Shown: positions 13,406-26,205, counted from the first letter of the stretch. The stretch is 64,000 bases of DNA from Pithys albifrons albifrons (GCF_047495875.1 NC_092462.1:40213669-40277668), one strand, 5' to 3'. The notes: generated by a model from the sequence alone, not told the origin. A program made the numbers and translations.

Positions 13406-15733
13406 GATCCTGCAATTATGATTTATACCAGAACAAATAAAAGTAGAACTAATTAAGAACTACCTTATAATAAACTACAAGTAAAACATATTAAGGTTTG
13501 AGATTTGGTCATTGAATTTAATGTCAAAGTCACATGCAGATTTGGTTCCAGATCAGGAAGCAGAGGAATCAAACCCTTCATTTTGTAAGTCCTAGGTGAA
13601 TTTAAACAATCTGGACATATGGTAAAAAAACCAGCAGTGACACTGCATTTGTTCTTTGATGACTGACCAAATTTCTGCTGTAAAAATTTGCAAACTCTTG
13701 TATCATCAGCAGTATTATTAATGATAATAATCCCGTATCCTCTTTTTCTGTCATCTAACTTTGCAGAGTGCAGAAGACCTCCTGAGGACTATTCTTGTCT
13801 CTCACAGGTGTCAACGGAGGCTGATAACATGCAACAGCTCACAGATATACTCGGTAGTAAATACACTCAGTAGTAGAAATATTTCCAAAGTTTGGCATCC
13901 AAGCCAATTTTAGATAGAACAGAAAACAATATAAAATAAATAGATGTATATTCTTGTTTAGACACCTACTGGAAGACTTTCATAAATAAAAAATCCTTTA
14001 TAGTCCTAATTGCTTAGGTCAGTATACTCAAGGATCTGTTTTTCTTTGGGGCACACAGCTTGCTCTTTGGTGTTGCATATGGGCCAAAGAACTACACTGA
14101 AGAATCCTACATAAAGCAGTTAATTTAACTACGTTCAAGTTTTTTTTCAGTTGTTACCTCTAATTAAATACATTATTTTTTTACTTGTTTGGAAGGTCCT
14201 ATTAACAGTCAATAATGAATGCCACTCTTTTCCTTAGTTAAAATATGCTTGATAGACTTCATTGTCAATTGTTGTTAACTATGGCCTTATTATCAGTAGT
14301 CAATTAATTACAGCTAGGTATTTGTCAACATTTCATCTTATTTACAAACAATAGAAAATATCAAATAAAAATAGTGTCAATTTTTTAAAGCATTCATTAT
14401 TTTCTTTTTTTTAATTATTTTTCCTTGAAGTACCATATCTGCTAAATAGAAGTCTTTTGCTCCTTCAGGAGCATAAATTATTTTTTATTAACAATACTGT
14501 TGTGATGTTTGGAATTAGAGCTGGCATACAAAGAGAAGTTGAAAGAAGCTGTGACCCTGTAGGGTTAACAGAGAGATCTGCCTTCAAAGTTAACCCTTTC
14601 TGCAATATACACTCACATATATTCTACACGATAGAGGTTGTGAATGTATATACAGTGGATTTCAGCCTATGCAAGTTTTTCACATCTAATAGATGTTGTT
14701 GAAATGAAGGAATTTACTGGTGTTAAGATGTAGGGGGGAAAAAAGGACTCTTCCAAGTTACAAAACCTGTGTACCAGCAGATTTACACCTAAATCTTGAC
14801 ACAAAATATATTAGTACAAGTAGGATGAGAGGCAGTTAACAAATAAGTTTTTGGAAAATTTTGCACTGAACACATCAGAAATAAGAAAGTCATCAAAAGC
14901 TGAGCCCCAGTACCATTAATAATAGATCTTTCTAGTAAAGCAAGTAAAAATATTTTTTTTATTATATTGAAAGATCTAAGCACTCTATTTTTTCCACTAT
15001 TACAGAGTTTAGGAGCAAAAAGATGTTATTAGAGTCCTAATTCTAAAGCGAGAAAGATTTGTATGAGGCAAAAAATAGAGTTCAACACACACATTAAAAA
15101 AAAAAAAAAAGAAGAAGAAAAGAAAAAAAGAACATTTCCAGGAGTCACTAATCTTCTTGTTTCTTTGGATGAATCTGATTTTGCTTATCAGTAAATTTAC
15201 AATACAAAAATACTTCCTATAAATTTCTAAATTCATTAAAATATAACTAGCAAATTCCAAGTGTGATTATCTTTTTTTCCCATTCTTTTCAGCCAAAAGT
15301 CTTCAGCAACAGATAAAGCCGTTACAGAAGTGATGGAGGAAGTTAATTTAGAAGACAGAATTACTGGCAGAGACAGACTGAGACTTTAAGGCATTATTAC
15401 ACAGATGGCTGAACATTGCACCACTATAGGCATGTTCTTCCCAGCTCTGCAAATTGATAAACATGTTCTTCATATATAGATGATAGAACTCTGGACCTAT
15501 ACCCTATTCCACTCAATATCTAGAATGACATAAAATTCTGGCTCTAATAATCTGAAGTATTCCATCGCTAGCACCTTTTCCTTTTAACTGCCAAAAGCCT
15601 CACATAATCTTAGTCATCATGATCTAGGGTTACAAAAACTTCTTTTCTACATCATAATTTTGTGTTTCTGTGAAAATTCTATGTCAACAAAACCCATCAT
15701 GATATTTTTATAATAAAAGCAGAAATATTTGAA
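13406..15733. other. AT-rich unique DNA, no supported gene
   Basis: No gene or mobile element recognised. The only simple repeat of note is the A-rich tract at 15096-15130. A short stretch after a pyrimidine-rich run and AG at 13743-13766 looks like a splice acceptor, but nothing downstream supports an exon. Confidence 0.55.
15096..15130 (+). repeat. A-rich tract
   Basis: Fifteen A followed by GAAGAAGAAAAG and more A. It could be the worn tail of a retroposon, but no body is recognisable next to it. Confidence 0.7.
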
Positions 15734-16325
15734 GTTACTAGTTTTGCCTGGAACAGAGTGAATTTTCTTCATAGTAGCTGGCATGGGACTATGTTTTGGA
15801 TTTGTGTTGAAAACAGCTATTGCTGAGCAGTGCTTACACAGAGTCAAGGCCTTTTCTGCTTCTTGCATCACCCATCAGCTGCGGATGAATGAGAAATTGG
15901 GAGTGGACATAGCTGGGACAGCTAACCCCCACTGACCAAAGGGATATTCCAAACCATATGGCATCACGCTCAGTAATAAAAGCAGTAGGGAAAAGGAGAA
16001 GAGGGGTGAGAAAGGTAAGGTGGTAAGAGGAGATAAAAAGACATGACACAACATTTAGAGTAATGGCATTTGTCTTCTCAAGTTATCATTTTCTAGGAGA
16101 TGGCTAAACATCTGCCTGGAAATAGAGAAAAGTAATTCCTTATTTTGCTGTGTTTGCACATAGCAAAGGCATATGGGGTTTTTGCTTTACCTTTTAAACT
16201 GTCTTTATCTCATCACACGAGTTTTTTGCACTTTTACACTTTCAATTCTCTTCCCCATCCCACTGTCAGGGAATGAGTGAGTGGCTGTCTGGTGCTTAGT
16301 TCCTGGCTGGAGTCAAACCAGAACA
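15734..16325 (+). mobile_element. Old LTR of a common avian retrovirus family, family B copy 1
   Basis: Several blocks match a widespread avian LTR type that I recognise from its overall layout: TTTTCTTCATAGTAGCTGG, GCTGAGCAGTGCTTACACAG, AAGGCCTTTTCTGCTTCT, GACCAAAGGGATATTCC, a TATA position now reading AATAAAAG (about 15974-15981), and TTTTACACTTTCAATTCTC. It ends GGAGTCAAACCAGAACA. Family members normally end in a C-A and begin TGTCC; here the first bases have drifted, so the 5' edge is approximate. No clear target duplication was found. A shortened copy lies at 53473-53797. Confidence 0.8.
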
Positions 16326-17098
16326 CCAGAATATTTCTGAACTTGGGGGTTATATATGCTTGCTATTTTGTATACAAATGATAGTGAAAAAATATATTGA
16401 CAGGAGTCAGAAATATTATCAGCTTTCAAAATAGCAGGAGGAAGGTGGAATTTGGTTCTACTAAATGACAAAATCCTCATGTGATATTACTTTTAAAAAA
16501 GTAAAGTAAGTCTGTAAGAAAGTAAACAATAATGAGCCAGATCACAAGCAATTTAACTGTATTATCCAAGCACACAGCTAGCTGTGAAAATGATACATTG
16601 GGATAGTTTATAGTTTAAATTTTTATAGTTAGATATGGAATCTATATATTTTAATATGTAAACAAAAGTTTCATATAAATAATGGATTAAGCAACAATTA
16701 TCTTATACATTAGATACATATAAGGAGGTTGAAGTGAATGGTTTGCCAAAAAGACCTAGCTGCAGTTGCACAGGTTTTTAGTGTCAAGTAAAGTAACTGT
16801 TTAAAAAAATGTGAAATACCTGAGGAACCAACTGTTACCCAGGAAGGTAAGAATAGTAGAAAGAACATCATGTAGCAAGGAACTTGTTACTTTCATGTTT
16901 ATTTCCTCTCTGCAAGACATAATATTTCTTCTGAGTAGCACATCAGATATAAACACAATTTTACCCCAATGACGAACAACCTTGCTACCTCAGGAGACAA
17001 ATATACTTGTATTAATTATTACAAGAGACATATGATATTCACCTAAAACATATTCCAAGACAATTAGGGGAACTTAGAACTGGTTCAACTGTTTTTTA
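16326..17098. other. AT-rich unique DNA between LTR and CR1
   Basis: Nothing recognisable. The sequence is AT-rich with no open frame worth noting. Confidence 0.55.
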
Positions 17099-17975
17099 GA
17101 ATCATCATAGAATCATAGAAAGGCTTGTGTGGAAGGGACCTTAAAGATCATCTAGTTCCAACGCCCATGTTACGTTCAGGGACATTTCCACTTGACCAGG
17201 CTGATCAGAGATCCATCCAACCTTGCCCTGATTATTTCCAGGACTGGACATCCACGAATTCTCTGGGCAACCTCTTCCAGTGACTCATCACTCTCACAAC
17301 AAAGAATTTCTTCCTAAGATCTAATGTAAACCTACTCTCTTTCAGTATGAATCTATTCTGCTTCATCCTGTCACTACATCCTCTTGTAAAAAGTCCCTTT
17401 CCATCTTTCTTGTAGGCTCCTTTCAGGTACAGGAATGCTGCAATTAGGTCTCCCAAAGCCTCTCTTCTCAAGACTGAACAAACCCAATTCTCTCAGCCTT
17501 TCCTCCTAGGAGTGGTGCTCCATCTCTCTAATCATCTTTATGGCCCTTCTCCAGATTCAGTCCAACAGGTTGATGTCCTTCTTAATGTTGGGGACCACAG
17601 AGCTGGATGCAGTACTGCAGGGAGGTCCCAAGAAGAGTAGAGTAGAGGGCCAGAGTTACCTTCCTTGATCTGCTGGCCACACTCCTTTTGATGCAGTCCA
17701 GGATACAACTGGCTTTCTGGACTGCAAGAGAACAGTGTCAGCTCAAGTGCAGCTTCTCAACCACCAGTACTTCCAAGTCCTTCTCTGCAGGGCTACTCCT
17801 GATCCGTTCATTCCCTAGACTGTATTGGTACTGAAGGTTGTCACAACCCCAATGCAGCACCTTGCACTTGGCCTTGTTAGCTCTCATGAGGTTCCCATGG
17901 GTCCAGTTCTCAACCTTGTCCAGGTCCCTCCAGGTGACATTCCATCCTTCAGGAGTGCCAGTCACACCACTGCAA
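17099..17975 (-). mobile_element. CR1 LINE fragment, reverse strand, 3' part of ORF2 and 3' end
   Basis: On the - strand the element runs from about 17975 to its 3' end at 17099, where AATCATAGAATCATAG is the reverse complement of the CR1 terminal repeat. The - strand frames at 17738-17965 and 17232-17471 still read as CR1 ORF2 C-terminal protein, including N-K-A-K-C-x-V-L-H and H-W-x-R-L-P-R-E-F. Stop codons and frame changes separate the pieces, so it is dead. At about 880 bp it is one of the longest CR1 pieces here. Confidence 0.93.
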
Positions 17976-20900
17976 ACAAAAAGGATAACAGTTTCAGTCT
18001 AGAATATTTTTTTTCAGTATTAACTAGCAGCTGCCCTTCATGATTTAAAAAAAAAAGATGCAAATATGCAGATTTTATTAGATTTAATTAGTTGTGCACT
18101 ATTGCTACTGTCATAATACAATTTTTGACAATTTATACTATGACAAGTCAGAGGAAATATACTAACAGCTACATCAAGTGCATCAAATGCACTTGACAGG
18201 AAAATAAAGACAAAATAGCTTTACAAAATCCTTTACATTTTTAAAACAATACATTCTAGAAAGCAAAAAGTGATGATTTTAAGATAAATTCTTTCTGCAC
18301 AACTTTCAAAAAAGTATAGACTTTTTTTCAATCTTGAAGATTTTAATGGAAACAGAATTTTTCATAGCAAAAATCCCTTACTTTCTGACACAAAAAAATC
18401 AAACAGCTCCATTGAGAACTACTTTTGGGTTGACTCTGCAATCAACAGAATACAAGTTGTTTTACACACAAGGTAACATACATTAATTAGCTGATGTAAT
18501 ATTACGATGAACAGATGGGATGCATAAAACAGTGCCAACAACACTTCAGCAGTTCTTATTTAATAGATTCACCTTTAGGAAAGTCATGAAGATTCAAGGA
18601 TAATGTCACTACCTTTTCCTTTTATGTCTTCAAATGCTCTGCTTTGATACTGATGTTTTACTGTGACAATGATGTTATTCAGGACATTGCCTTCATTTGT
18701 TCAGTCTAGTTGGTAAATTATGCCTGCAGTATAAAAATATTGGTTACTGAGAGCAAAAATACGCATTTTCATATAATACCCTAATTTAAATTTATGTCTT
18801 TCTAAGAACATTACTTTCCTCTTCATTTCAAACATAAATGTTGATACAGACCTCAAATGCAAAAGGAAGCCTAAACTGTGAATCTTTAATAGATGTTTGG
18901 TGCCTAGTCTAGTGCCCCTTGAAGAAGTTTCTGATATTTTTAAAACAAAACCCACCATGTTTTTACTGGCAGCTATTGCTTCATTACAGATGGTCAAGGA
19001 CATAGGTGACAGAAATGGACTAAAAGCTACAAACAACTACTTTTCTCAAAAGCTTGAGGTAGAGAGTAAGCTCCATGGATGATTTCCACACAGATTGATC
19101 ACATTAAAATATTTATTAAAACAGTTGATACAAATATTTGAATTTTAGAAAAGTTGAACTCTGAAAAAAGGCTGCAAAAACCTAGCAAACTATGATCTTA
19201 CCTACCCTTTGATTACTAGGAAAATCAAATATATAAAATAAATCTGGGACTGGAGATCAGACTTCTCCCAAACTGCCATCCACAGACTAAAAGAATCTTC
19301 TTACTGGGTTCCATTTTCCAGTGCCAGTTGGAAAATTGACAGAGTGGGATGAATAGAGTGCTCCTATCCTTGCTTTGTGCTAACTGGGAAACCGTGGCAG
19401 GATCACCAACCAACTTACTACAGAACAGGCTGATTGAATTACCACTGACATGTTGCATGAAATCTTTCTATAAAAAAAAAAAAAGGAGCACACTGTATAT
19501 GGAAGTGTGTGTACTCTAATAGAACAAATCTTTTTAGTTTTCTTGCTACAATAGTAGTATTGGTACTTTAAATTACAGAGTGTTAAAATGATACAAAAAC
19601 TCCCTATCTAGTGTTTATGCTTTCCTCTTGTAATGTCTCTTCTCCCTCCACTGTCCCACTGGATTATTAAGGTAAATGCCAACTCAAGGAAAAAAGGGTG
19701 CACAGGTAGGCACTGACATCCTGATTCCACAAGATTATGCTGTGAAAGATGGAACAATATTTATTTCTCCCACACAGAATGTTTTCTGCATGTAGGTGTC
19801 TTTGTCAGGAACTTGCTCAGGTCTAGGTTTGAGCAAGGCCTCTATAACAGCTGTTGATTTGCAAAACAGCTAAGTTACCAAGACACTCAGAGGTCTAGTT
19901 TCAAGTAAGGATATTTTCAGCATATTAATCAATTGTCCATTTTTTACTATCTCTTAAATCTTGTTTTAGGCAAATTTGCTTCTGTTGGATCTACTGTTTA
20001 CTATCCAAGATACAAGTGTTCAATTCTGTAGTAATGTGTTTACCTCAAGCTACAATTGAATAACAAGTTATAATCAAATGTAAAGATCTTCTCAGAATGG
20101 TAAAGCTTTTTTAAAAAAATTGTATCAATTTGTACTGCATTAATTTTCCTGGATTACTGCAATTTCTTCACAACTATCATTGTTCTGCAAAAACTCTGCA
20201 TATTTTACTCTGATGCTCCTTTAACATGACAAAACAATGCTGATTTAAAGTTTTATGTGCTTTAGAAAATAGTTTTGTGTTATGACACAGAACAGCATTC
20301 ATATAATAAATTAGTTCTATTAAGATGGTCCTGCACACTGACTTTTTTAAAAAGAGGTATGGAACTGAGCATTTGAAATTATTAGTATAGTATATGATTT
20401 TTTGTGAAATGATTAGCTTTTTATAAAACACCTTTTTGAGCAATTCACTTTGTTTTTTTTCAATATGGGAAAATTATTTCAATGTAAGAATTATATGTGT
20501 AAGAAATCAGTATTCCATTTTGCTGAATAACCTCTTGAAATACCATTTAGAAACTTAAGTAAAATCTAATTAATTACATAACTTAAACTAAATAACTGCT
20601 TTATATATAGATTTAGGGTTTACCCTTTTAATGCATATCCCCTTAATAAGGATAAAATCAAAAAGCATTTAAAAAATAAAAGGAGGGGGAAGAAGCAGTA
20701 TTTATCCTTCTTAATGGTAATGAATGTGTGCATTTTAAAATATAAACTGTATGGTACAGCATCAATTTTGATTAATGATTTAGATCATCTTGAGCAAAAT
20801 TTAAAAGGCAGATGATTAAGGCATTTATTTAAGGCATATTTTATGTCTTTTTCTTAATGAAAAGGAATATATAATTGGCTTAGAATGGAAGGCAATACAA

Positions 20901-23900
20901 ATCAATAGGTATCATATATTTAATGAAAGTCCCAGTTCAATTTTCTGTTATAACCTGAACATTTATTTTAAAGGCCTGAGGTCTCAGATCATTACAGCTA
21001 ACCAGAATGTGCAGGACTTTTCCCAGCTTTGGCTAAAATTTACTTCTCTTTGTGAAGGCTAGACTTCTAAGCACTAATTCTATATGAAGGCAGAATTTGG
21101 CAAGTTTTTCACTGACTTTTATGTGAAAAAAAAAAGGTATGCATTGGAAAAAGAGAGCTTCAGATGGACAAAACTAATGGAGTTTACAATATAAAGGTAT
21201 AAACAATAAAGCTTGTGTCTCCTATGCTATTACCAGTAAATACTTCATTATCTGAAAATTTAATTCACATTCAAACTGATCAGTTCTCAGAATTTATTTT
21301 AATACCAGTTTCTTGCAAGGTTTTCTGGATTCTGGATGCTAACTTCCTTTTCACATTGCATATTTGATTCCTTCTAGATGGTGTTACCTCTAAAAAAGAT
21401 ATATCCTTCAGATACCAAAGTTCAAAAGTTGGTTTTTTTTCTTTTTATAGATGCAAGGACGAAGCATGGGGAAATTAATGACATATTTAAAGACGCATGG
21501 AAATATTTGCCTGACACATGGAAAACATTTCCCAGGTTTCCTGAAAATCCTGTTACTCGGGTAAAATGGTTACTAAAAATACAAAAACACTTTAGAAGAA
21601 ATCACCAGTTGTCAGTCCATGGAAAATGCATGCTTTAGGACTATATGTTCACACCACATCATTCATGAAGCTCAGATCCACAAGGATTTTAAAACTGAAT
21701 TTGAACTTTACAAAAGGCATCACTTCCCAAACACATCTAGTCTGTAAGACCTTCTACTTTTTAAATGTGGTAAGTGCCGCAATGTTTGCTTCAGCAAATA
21801 CATCAATTTGCTACATGAGACCTATCATGGGACCATGATCCCAGCATCAAATCTCAGCATCATCTCCAGAGCAGGAGGGAAAGCCCAGTCCAAGGGACAG
21901 CCAGTGAATGTTGGCCCTACACGAGCATGGCAGCTTCCAAGACACTTTTCCTCAGAAGGGTGTCTTAAGGGAATAAATTTTTTTTCTAAATCTACTCACT
22001 TCTTGCTCACAAAATGTCCTCAGTTCTCTCTTTGCTGCCCAATGTACCTGCATTTCATTTATTCATTTGTGATTCTTTTTGCTACATGATTTAGTTTCAG
22101 CGGGATGGACTGACAGTAATTGCCAACACCACAGGAAGCACCGCAAGGGTGATCAGAGGCTGGGGAAGAGGGCAAGAGGCGCAGGTCTGGCTGTGGCACA
22201 GGGCCCCCTTGTTCATCCAAACTAGAGGAAATCAGAACCCTGTAATCTCACTCAAGTACCTTTACAGCACTTATCCACAGGGCACTGGGCCAGACACTGT
22301 CTTTGCTGCTGCAAAGTACAGTTCTACTGCTCAAGCAGTCTAATTAAAATCTGATTCTTTATAAGGGCTTTGCAATACTTTGCAGGCTGTCTTCTGCACT
22401 GTGCTCTCTGTGGACTCCTGGCATTTGTACTACTGCACAGCCAAACCCATAAGAAATAGGAAACTCTAATTCTGAAGTTCTCAAATGTCTTTGTCAGCAG
22501 TAGCGTGGCATTAATTTCTCAATAGTGCTGGTTTTGAACCAGTTAGTTCCCTTTCCTAATGGCTGCACAAGCACGCACTTGCGCTTAGTAAGAATGATTT
22601 ATTAATTCAGTTCTGCAAGGTAAACCAACAGCACTTGAAAAAGCTTTTATGCCTTATAGATGCCCAAGACTTGGGACTGTCCAGGCAGAGCACCTCGACA
22701 GGACATCGAGGCAGCAGGAGTGGTGCTGCTCTCCAGAGTGAGGGGCCATGGGGTAGCTGGGCTGTCACCTCAGTCACAGACACGGTTCCACAGATGGAAG
22801 CCGGTAGTCAGGGCACTCAGATGGCAGCAGAGGGGTTGGCAAGCATTAGGAAAGATAGGAAAAACCCATGCCTGAGATCAGTGCAGAAAATCAACCTGTC
22901 AAACAACAGTCAGGTAGGGGGTGGGTGCCCTGGTTGGGCTGAACTGGCATCCTGGGCCATGGAGCAGACCATGAGGGAGGCTGACCCATGCCCGGAAGGG
23001 CTATTACTGTACTGAGGGCCTCAAGGCAGGAAAAGGTCTCACACATATTACTCTTATGATCCTAATGGAGAATGTGAAGAAGATTCTAGGTCAAAGCATT
23101 GTGGAGCCCATTTGCTCAGCTGACAGAATGTCTCTACAGGTATACGGCCTTTTGACACAGATAATATTTTCAGTCAGACAATCCAGCTTCTTTTCTTTTT
23201 TGCCACTCAAACATCACTTGCTGAACTAGGTACTTGCCTTACTTGCAAAAGAAAATCCAAAATATTTTGAAAGAAATTTTCAGTAGAAGTACATTAATAT
23301 GTTTTATTCAAAATAGATTCTTAACTTACACACTACTTCTACTTATATAAATGCAGGTTAACTCAAGCCTGCTCTGCCATCCCAGGAGCTCCTGATAAGT
23401 CTTGACCAAATCAGCTGAGGGGTGAAGCATCCCTTGACCATACCAGGAGCTCTTGCATAGTAAAGGTGGGAAAGATTCTGAGTGTAACATGAACATCAGC
23501 TGCCTGACCAAAGTGGGGAACCAAAGTAGCTATCCTTGTTAACCTTGGTAAATAATTTGCCTGAATCATCGCCCGAGTGAAACAGTACCATTGTTAGAAG
23601 ACCTGAAAAAATGCATCTTAGTTGAATGAAAGGGTACCATTCTTACTGGACCTTACTGGAAAACTGACAGATGACTGAAGGCAATCATCTTGCAACCCTG
23701 TAAACAGTGGTCCTAGGTGATGTCAGTTTTGCTCTCCTGAACTGTAGCAGGTTGTGCCAAAATCTCCCTGTGAGTGGGACACTTCTCACAGCTCATCAAG
23801 TTTGCAATACTTGAAAGGCCGTCTCTGACACTGAGGTCTAGGCTGACACTCACACACACACAATTTACTCAAGGTGCAACCTATGTCTGCTGAGAAACAC

Positions 23901-25284
23901 TAAGGAATTTGGTGTGAGTATTTCTCTGAACCCAAGGGGAATTTTTGATGAGTACCTTTACACACATGGATATAGATGTAAACATCTCTTTGCCTGTGAG
24001 CCCGTGCATGAATTGTTTATGGTGTGAATATTGTTATTGTGAATCTTTTACGAAGTCACAGTAACAATTGCAGAAAATCCTACTAAATCAGGTTGGTATT
24101 GATGGAAAAGCAGTGTATCCTACAACAGTGTGGAAAGGGAAGGGTTAAACTCTGATTCTGAATTACCCCACACTTGCATTTTGAAAATAAATGTAGAGCC
24201 TGCACTACACATTGTTTCTTAGAATTAGACAAAACTGTTGTTACTGAGAGAGCTGTCTAAACAGCTGGCTCAGGATCTGTTGACTGAAGATACGTCTTGC
24301 AAAGATTCCTGATTCATAGCTTTCACTGAGACTCCTAAAGCAAGCAGAATTTATATTTGCTACTGAACTTACACTGCTATCCTTACATTTTCCCCTCCTG
24401 CCAACACCGAGAAAAGAATAGCCATTTTCAAAGCAGGATTTGAGGAAGCAAGACAAGTTTCCTGTTAACTAATCAGGCAGGTCTTTAAATACCATTAGCA
24501 TTAGGGAATGTTTTAAATTAACAACACTGATTTCACTGAAAGTTAGAACATTATCATGTCTTCACATTCTTATTTAAAATGAAAAGTGGTTTATTGTATT
24601 TCTTTTTGACAAGGAAAACCTTTAAACATATGTCAGAAGAAATTTATAATGAGTTTGAAAAATGAGTTTCTCCAGTCGGAAACATATTATTCGTAGTTAT
24701 TTGAATGCCATTTTTCTTATTCACTATATTTATACTGTCATTTCTACTACTAAATCATTGATCCAGATTTGCAAACACTCTTTCATATATTTGGCATACA
24801 CACAATTTTTGTCATCATTTGCTTCTGTCCTTAAGGTATACAATGCTTCCCTCTTTGTTATGGCCTCAATCACATGCTCTGACTCAATCTTTAATCTAAG
24901 TCATCCTACCACCTGCAGAAGACAATCTTCTCCTCATATTAAGGTTTAAACTTTGACCCTGGTTTAAAAGCTCAGCAACAAAACCAAGCCAAAAAGCCTT
25001 GTGCACCAGAGTAGAAGATATGAGCCTATCTATAAACAATTAATGTTTTTCTTAAATTCCTCACTTTTATTTTTCTAGCTTCCCAGCATATGTGTATTTT
25101 GATATGCTACCTAAGACTGTCTGATGAGCACTCTGGGCCCTATTGTGTTACTTCAATATGTAAAACTACTGCCTTACTAGTAACCAGGAAAACTGTATGT
25201 GACACAACACAAAAGTTATAAAAGTTAATACATTGTTATCTATGAGTTCTGTAATAAAACGGATTGTCACATGTAAAATATTTT
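17976..25284. other. Unique DNA, no confirmed gene; one GC-richer patch
   Basis: A 7.3-kb stretch with no recognised mobile element. Two spots deserve a look and are described as findings: a possible exon with canonical splice sites at 21451-21560, and a GC-richer patch with an open frame at 22635-23015. Neither has support beyond sequence appearance. A short CA repeat lies at 23848-23862. Confidence 0.5.
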
Positions 25285-25363
25285 TACCATCACACCTAAA
25301 CTACTTATCATACCTGGAATCCTGTGTTTAGTTCTGCATCCCCAAGTACAAGAGAGACGGAGT
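25285..25363 (+). mobile_element. CR1 LINE fragment, left of an inserted LTR
   Basis: The text CCTGGAATCCTGTGTTTAG, then CCCCAAGTACAAGAGAGAC, matches the ORF2 part of CR1 that encodes the last third of the protein. The match stops at 25363 where an LTR starts and resumes at 26117. Its 5' edge is vague. Confidence 0.75.
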
Positions 25364-25807
25364 TGTCGGAGGAGACCCAGGGTTTATACAGTGGCAAAAA
25401 TATTACAAGAGATGGATAGACGAGGACGACGAAGTCCAGGAACCCGGCTCCCCGAATATGGAAGCTCTGCGAGAGATTTATAAGGACTCTAATAAGTTCA
25501 CACCCTATATTGATGTTTCCCCAGTTTGAATGTTATACACCCCAATATGTCTACCCTAGTCACTTTCCCTTAGTCGTTCCTTATCCAAGTTTCCTCTTCC
25601 CACAAAACCCTCTGGGTCGCAGCCCCCTGTCCTGGCCCACTCTGGCCATGAGGGCGGTTGCCGGCTGGGCCGCCCACGAGACACCGCTGGAGCCCGGGCG
25701 GGGGCTGTCCCTGCCTCAGAGTGCCGGAAGCCCTACAGTAGAATTTCCCCGCCCATCTCATTCTCCTATTGGTCCTTTTGCCGCTCCTCCCCTCCCTCCT
25801 TCCCTTC

Positions 25808-25815
25808 ATTTGCAT
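25808..25815 (+). promoter_or_regulatory. Octamer motif in LTR U3
   Basis: ATTTGCAT, the consensus site for POU-domain factors such as Oct-1. It lies 80 bp before the TATA box and a few bases before a CCAAT box, an arrangement known from strong vertebrate promoters. Confidence 0.6.
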
Positions 25816-25894
25816 GTACCCAATGAAGTGCGTTACTCCGCCCCTTCTCCACCCCCTCTTCCCCGCCTACATCCAGGGAATTCCCATGCTCTCC

Positions 25895-25901
25895 TTATAA
25901 G
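25895..25901 (+). promoter_or_regulatory. TATA box of the GC-rich LTR
   Basis: TTATAAG, preceded by CCAAT and GC boxes and followed by a GC-rich segment. The expected transcription start is about 25925. This sets the LTR on the + strand. Confidence 0.6.
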
Positions 25902-26116
25902 CCAGCGCGCGGCATTGAACTTGGTTTTTCCTCGTGGACCCCCGGCTGGTGTGGACTTATTCCGTTCAGGGTGGTCTCCGGGCTGGGGGCTGGAAGAGCC
26001 TACCTTGCTTCTAAGGGGCTTGTTCCTAGGGAGCCCTGCTGGCTGCTTTCCTAGCCTTGCTCCTGGAAGCAGAAACCTCTCCACTGTATCAGTGGGCATT
26101 TTACAATCCGCTGATA

Positions 26117-26205
26117 CGGAGTAACTGGAGAGAGTCCAGCAAAAGTCCGCTAACATAAATAAAGGACTGGAGCATCTCTGATAATCACAGATAAATATTA
26201 TATCT
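26117..26205 (+). mobile_element. CR1 LINE fragment, right of the inserted LTR
   Basis: AACTGGAGAGAGTCCAGC and GGACTGGAGCATCTCT continue the CR1 that stops at 25363. Together the two halves make one CR1 piece of about 165 bp. Confidence 0.8.

Larger units (their letters stand above)
25364..26116 (+). mobile_element. GC-rich solo LTR with 6-bp target duplication, nested in CR1
   Basis: It starts TGTCGGAGG and ends CCGCTGATA (probably once ...ACA). The ends form an imperfect inverted pair, TGTCGGAGG against TATCAGCGG. The 6-bp direct repeat CGGAGT lies at 25358-25363 and 26117-26122, and CR1 sequence continues cleanly across it. A 6-bp duplication is typical of class II (alpha/betaretrovirus-like) elements. 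The U3 has an inverted CCAAT (25768-25772), an octamer ATTTGCAT (25808-25815), a CCAAT (25820-25824), a GC box (25838-25844) and a TATA (25895-25901). The 204-codon frame at 25510-26124 runs through this promoter and is unlikely to be a gene. The first 166 bp hold two overlapping open frames that look protein-like (see findings). Confidence 0.85.

Noticed and set aside
25510..26124. A 204-codon open frame on the + strand, the longest in the window, with proline-rich content.
   Set aside because: It runs through the promoter, TATA box and leader of a solo LTR whose ends are fixed by a 6-bp duplication. GC-rich promoters give long frames by chance, and no domain is visible.
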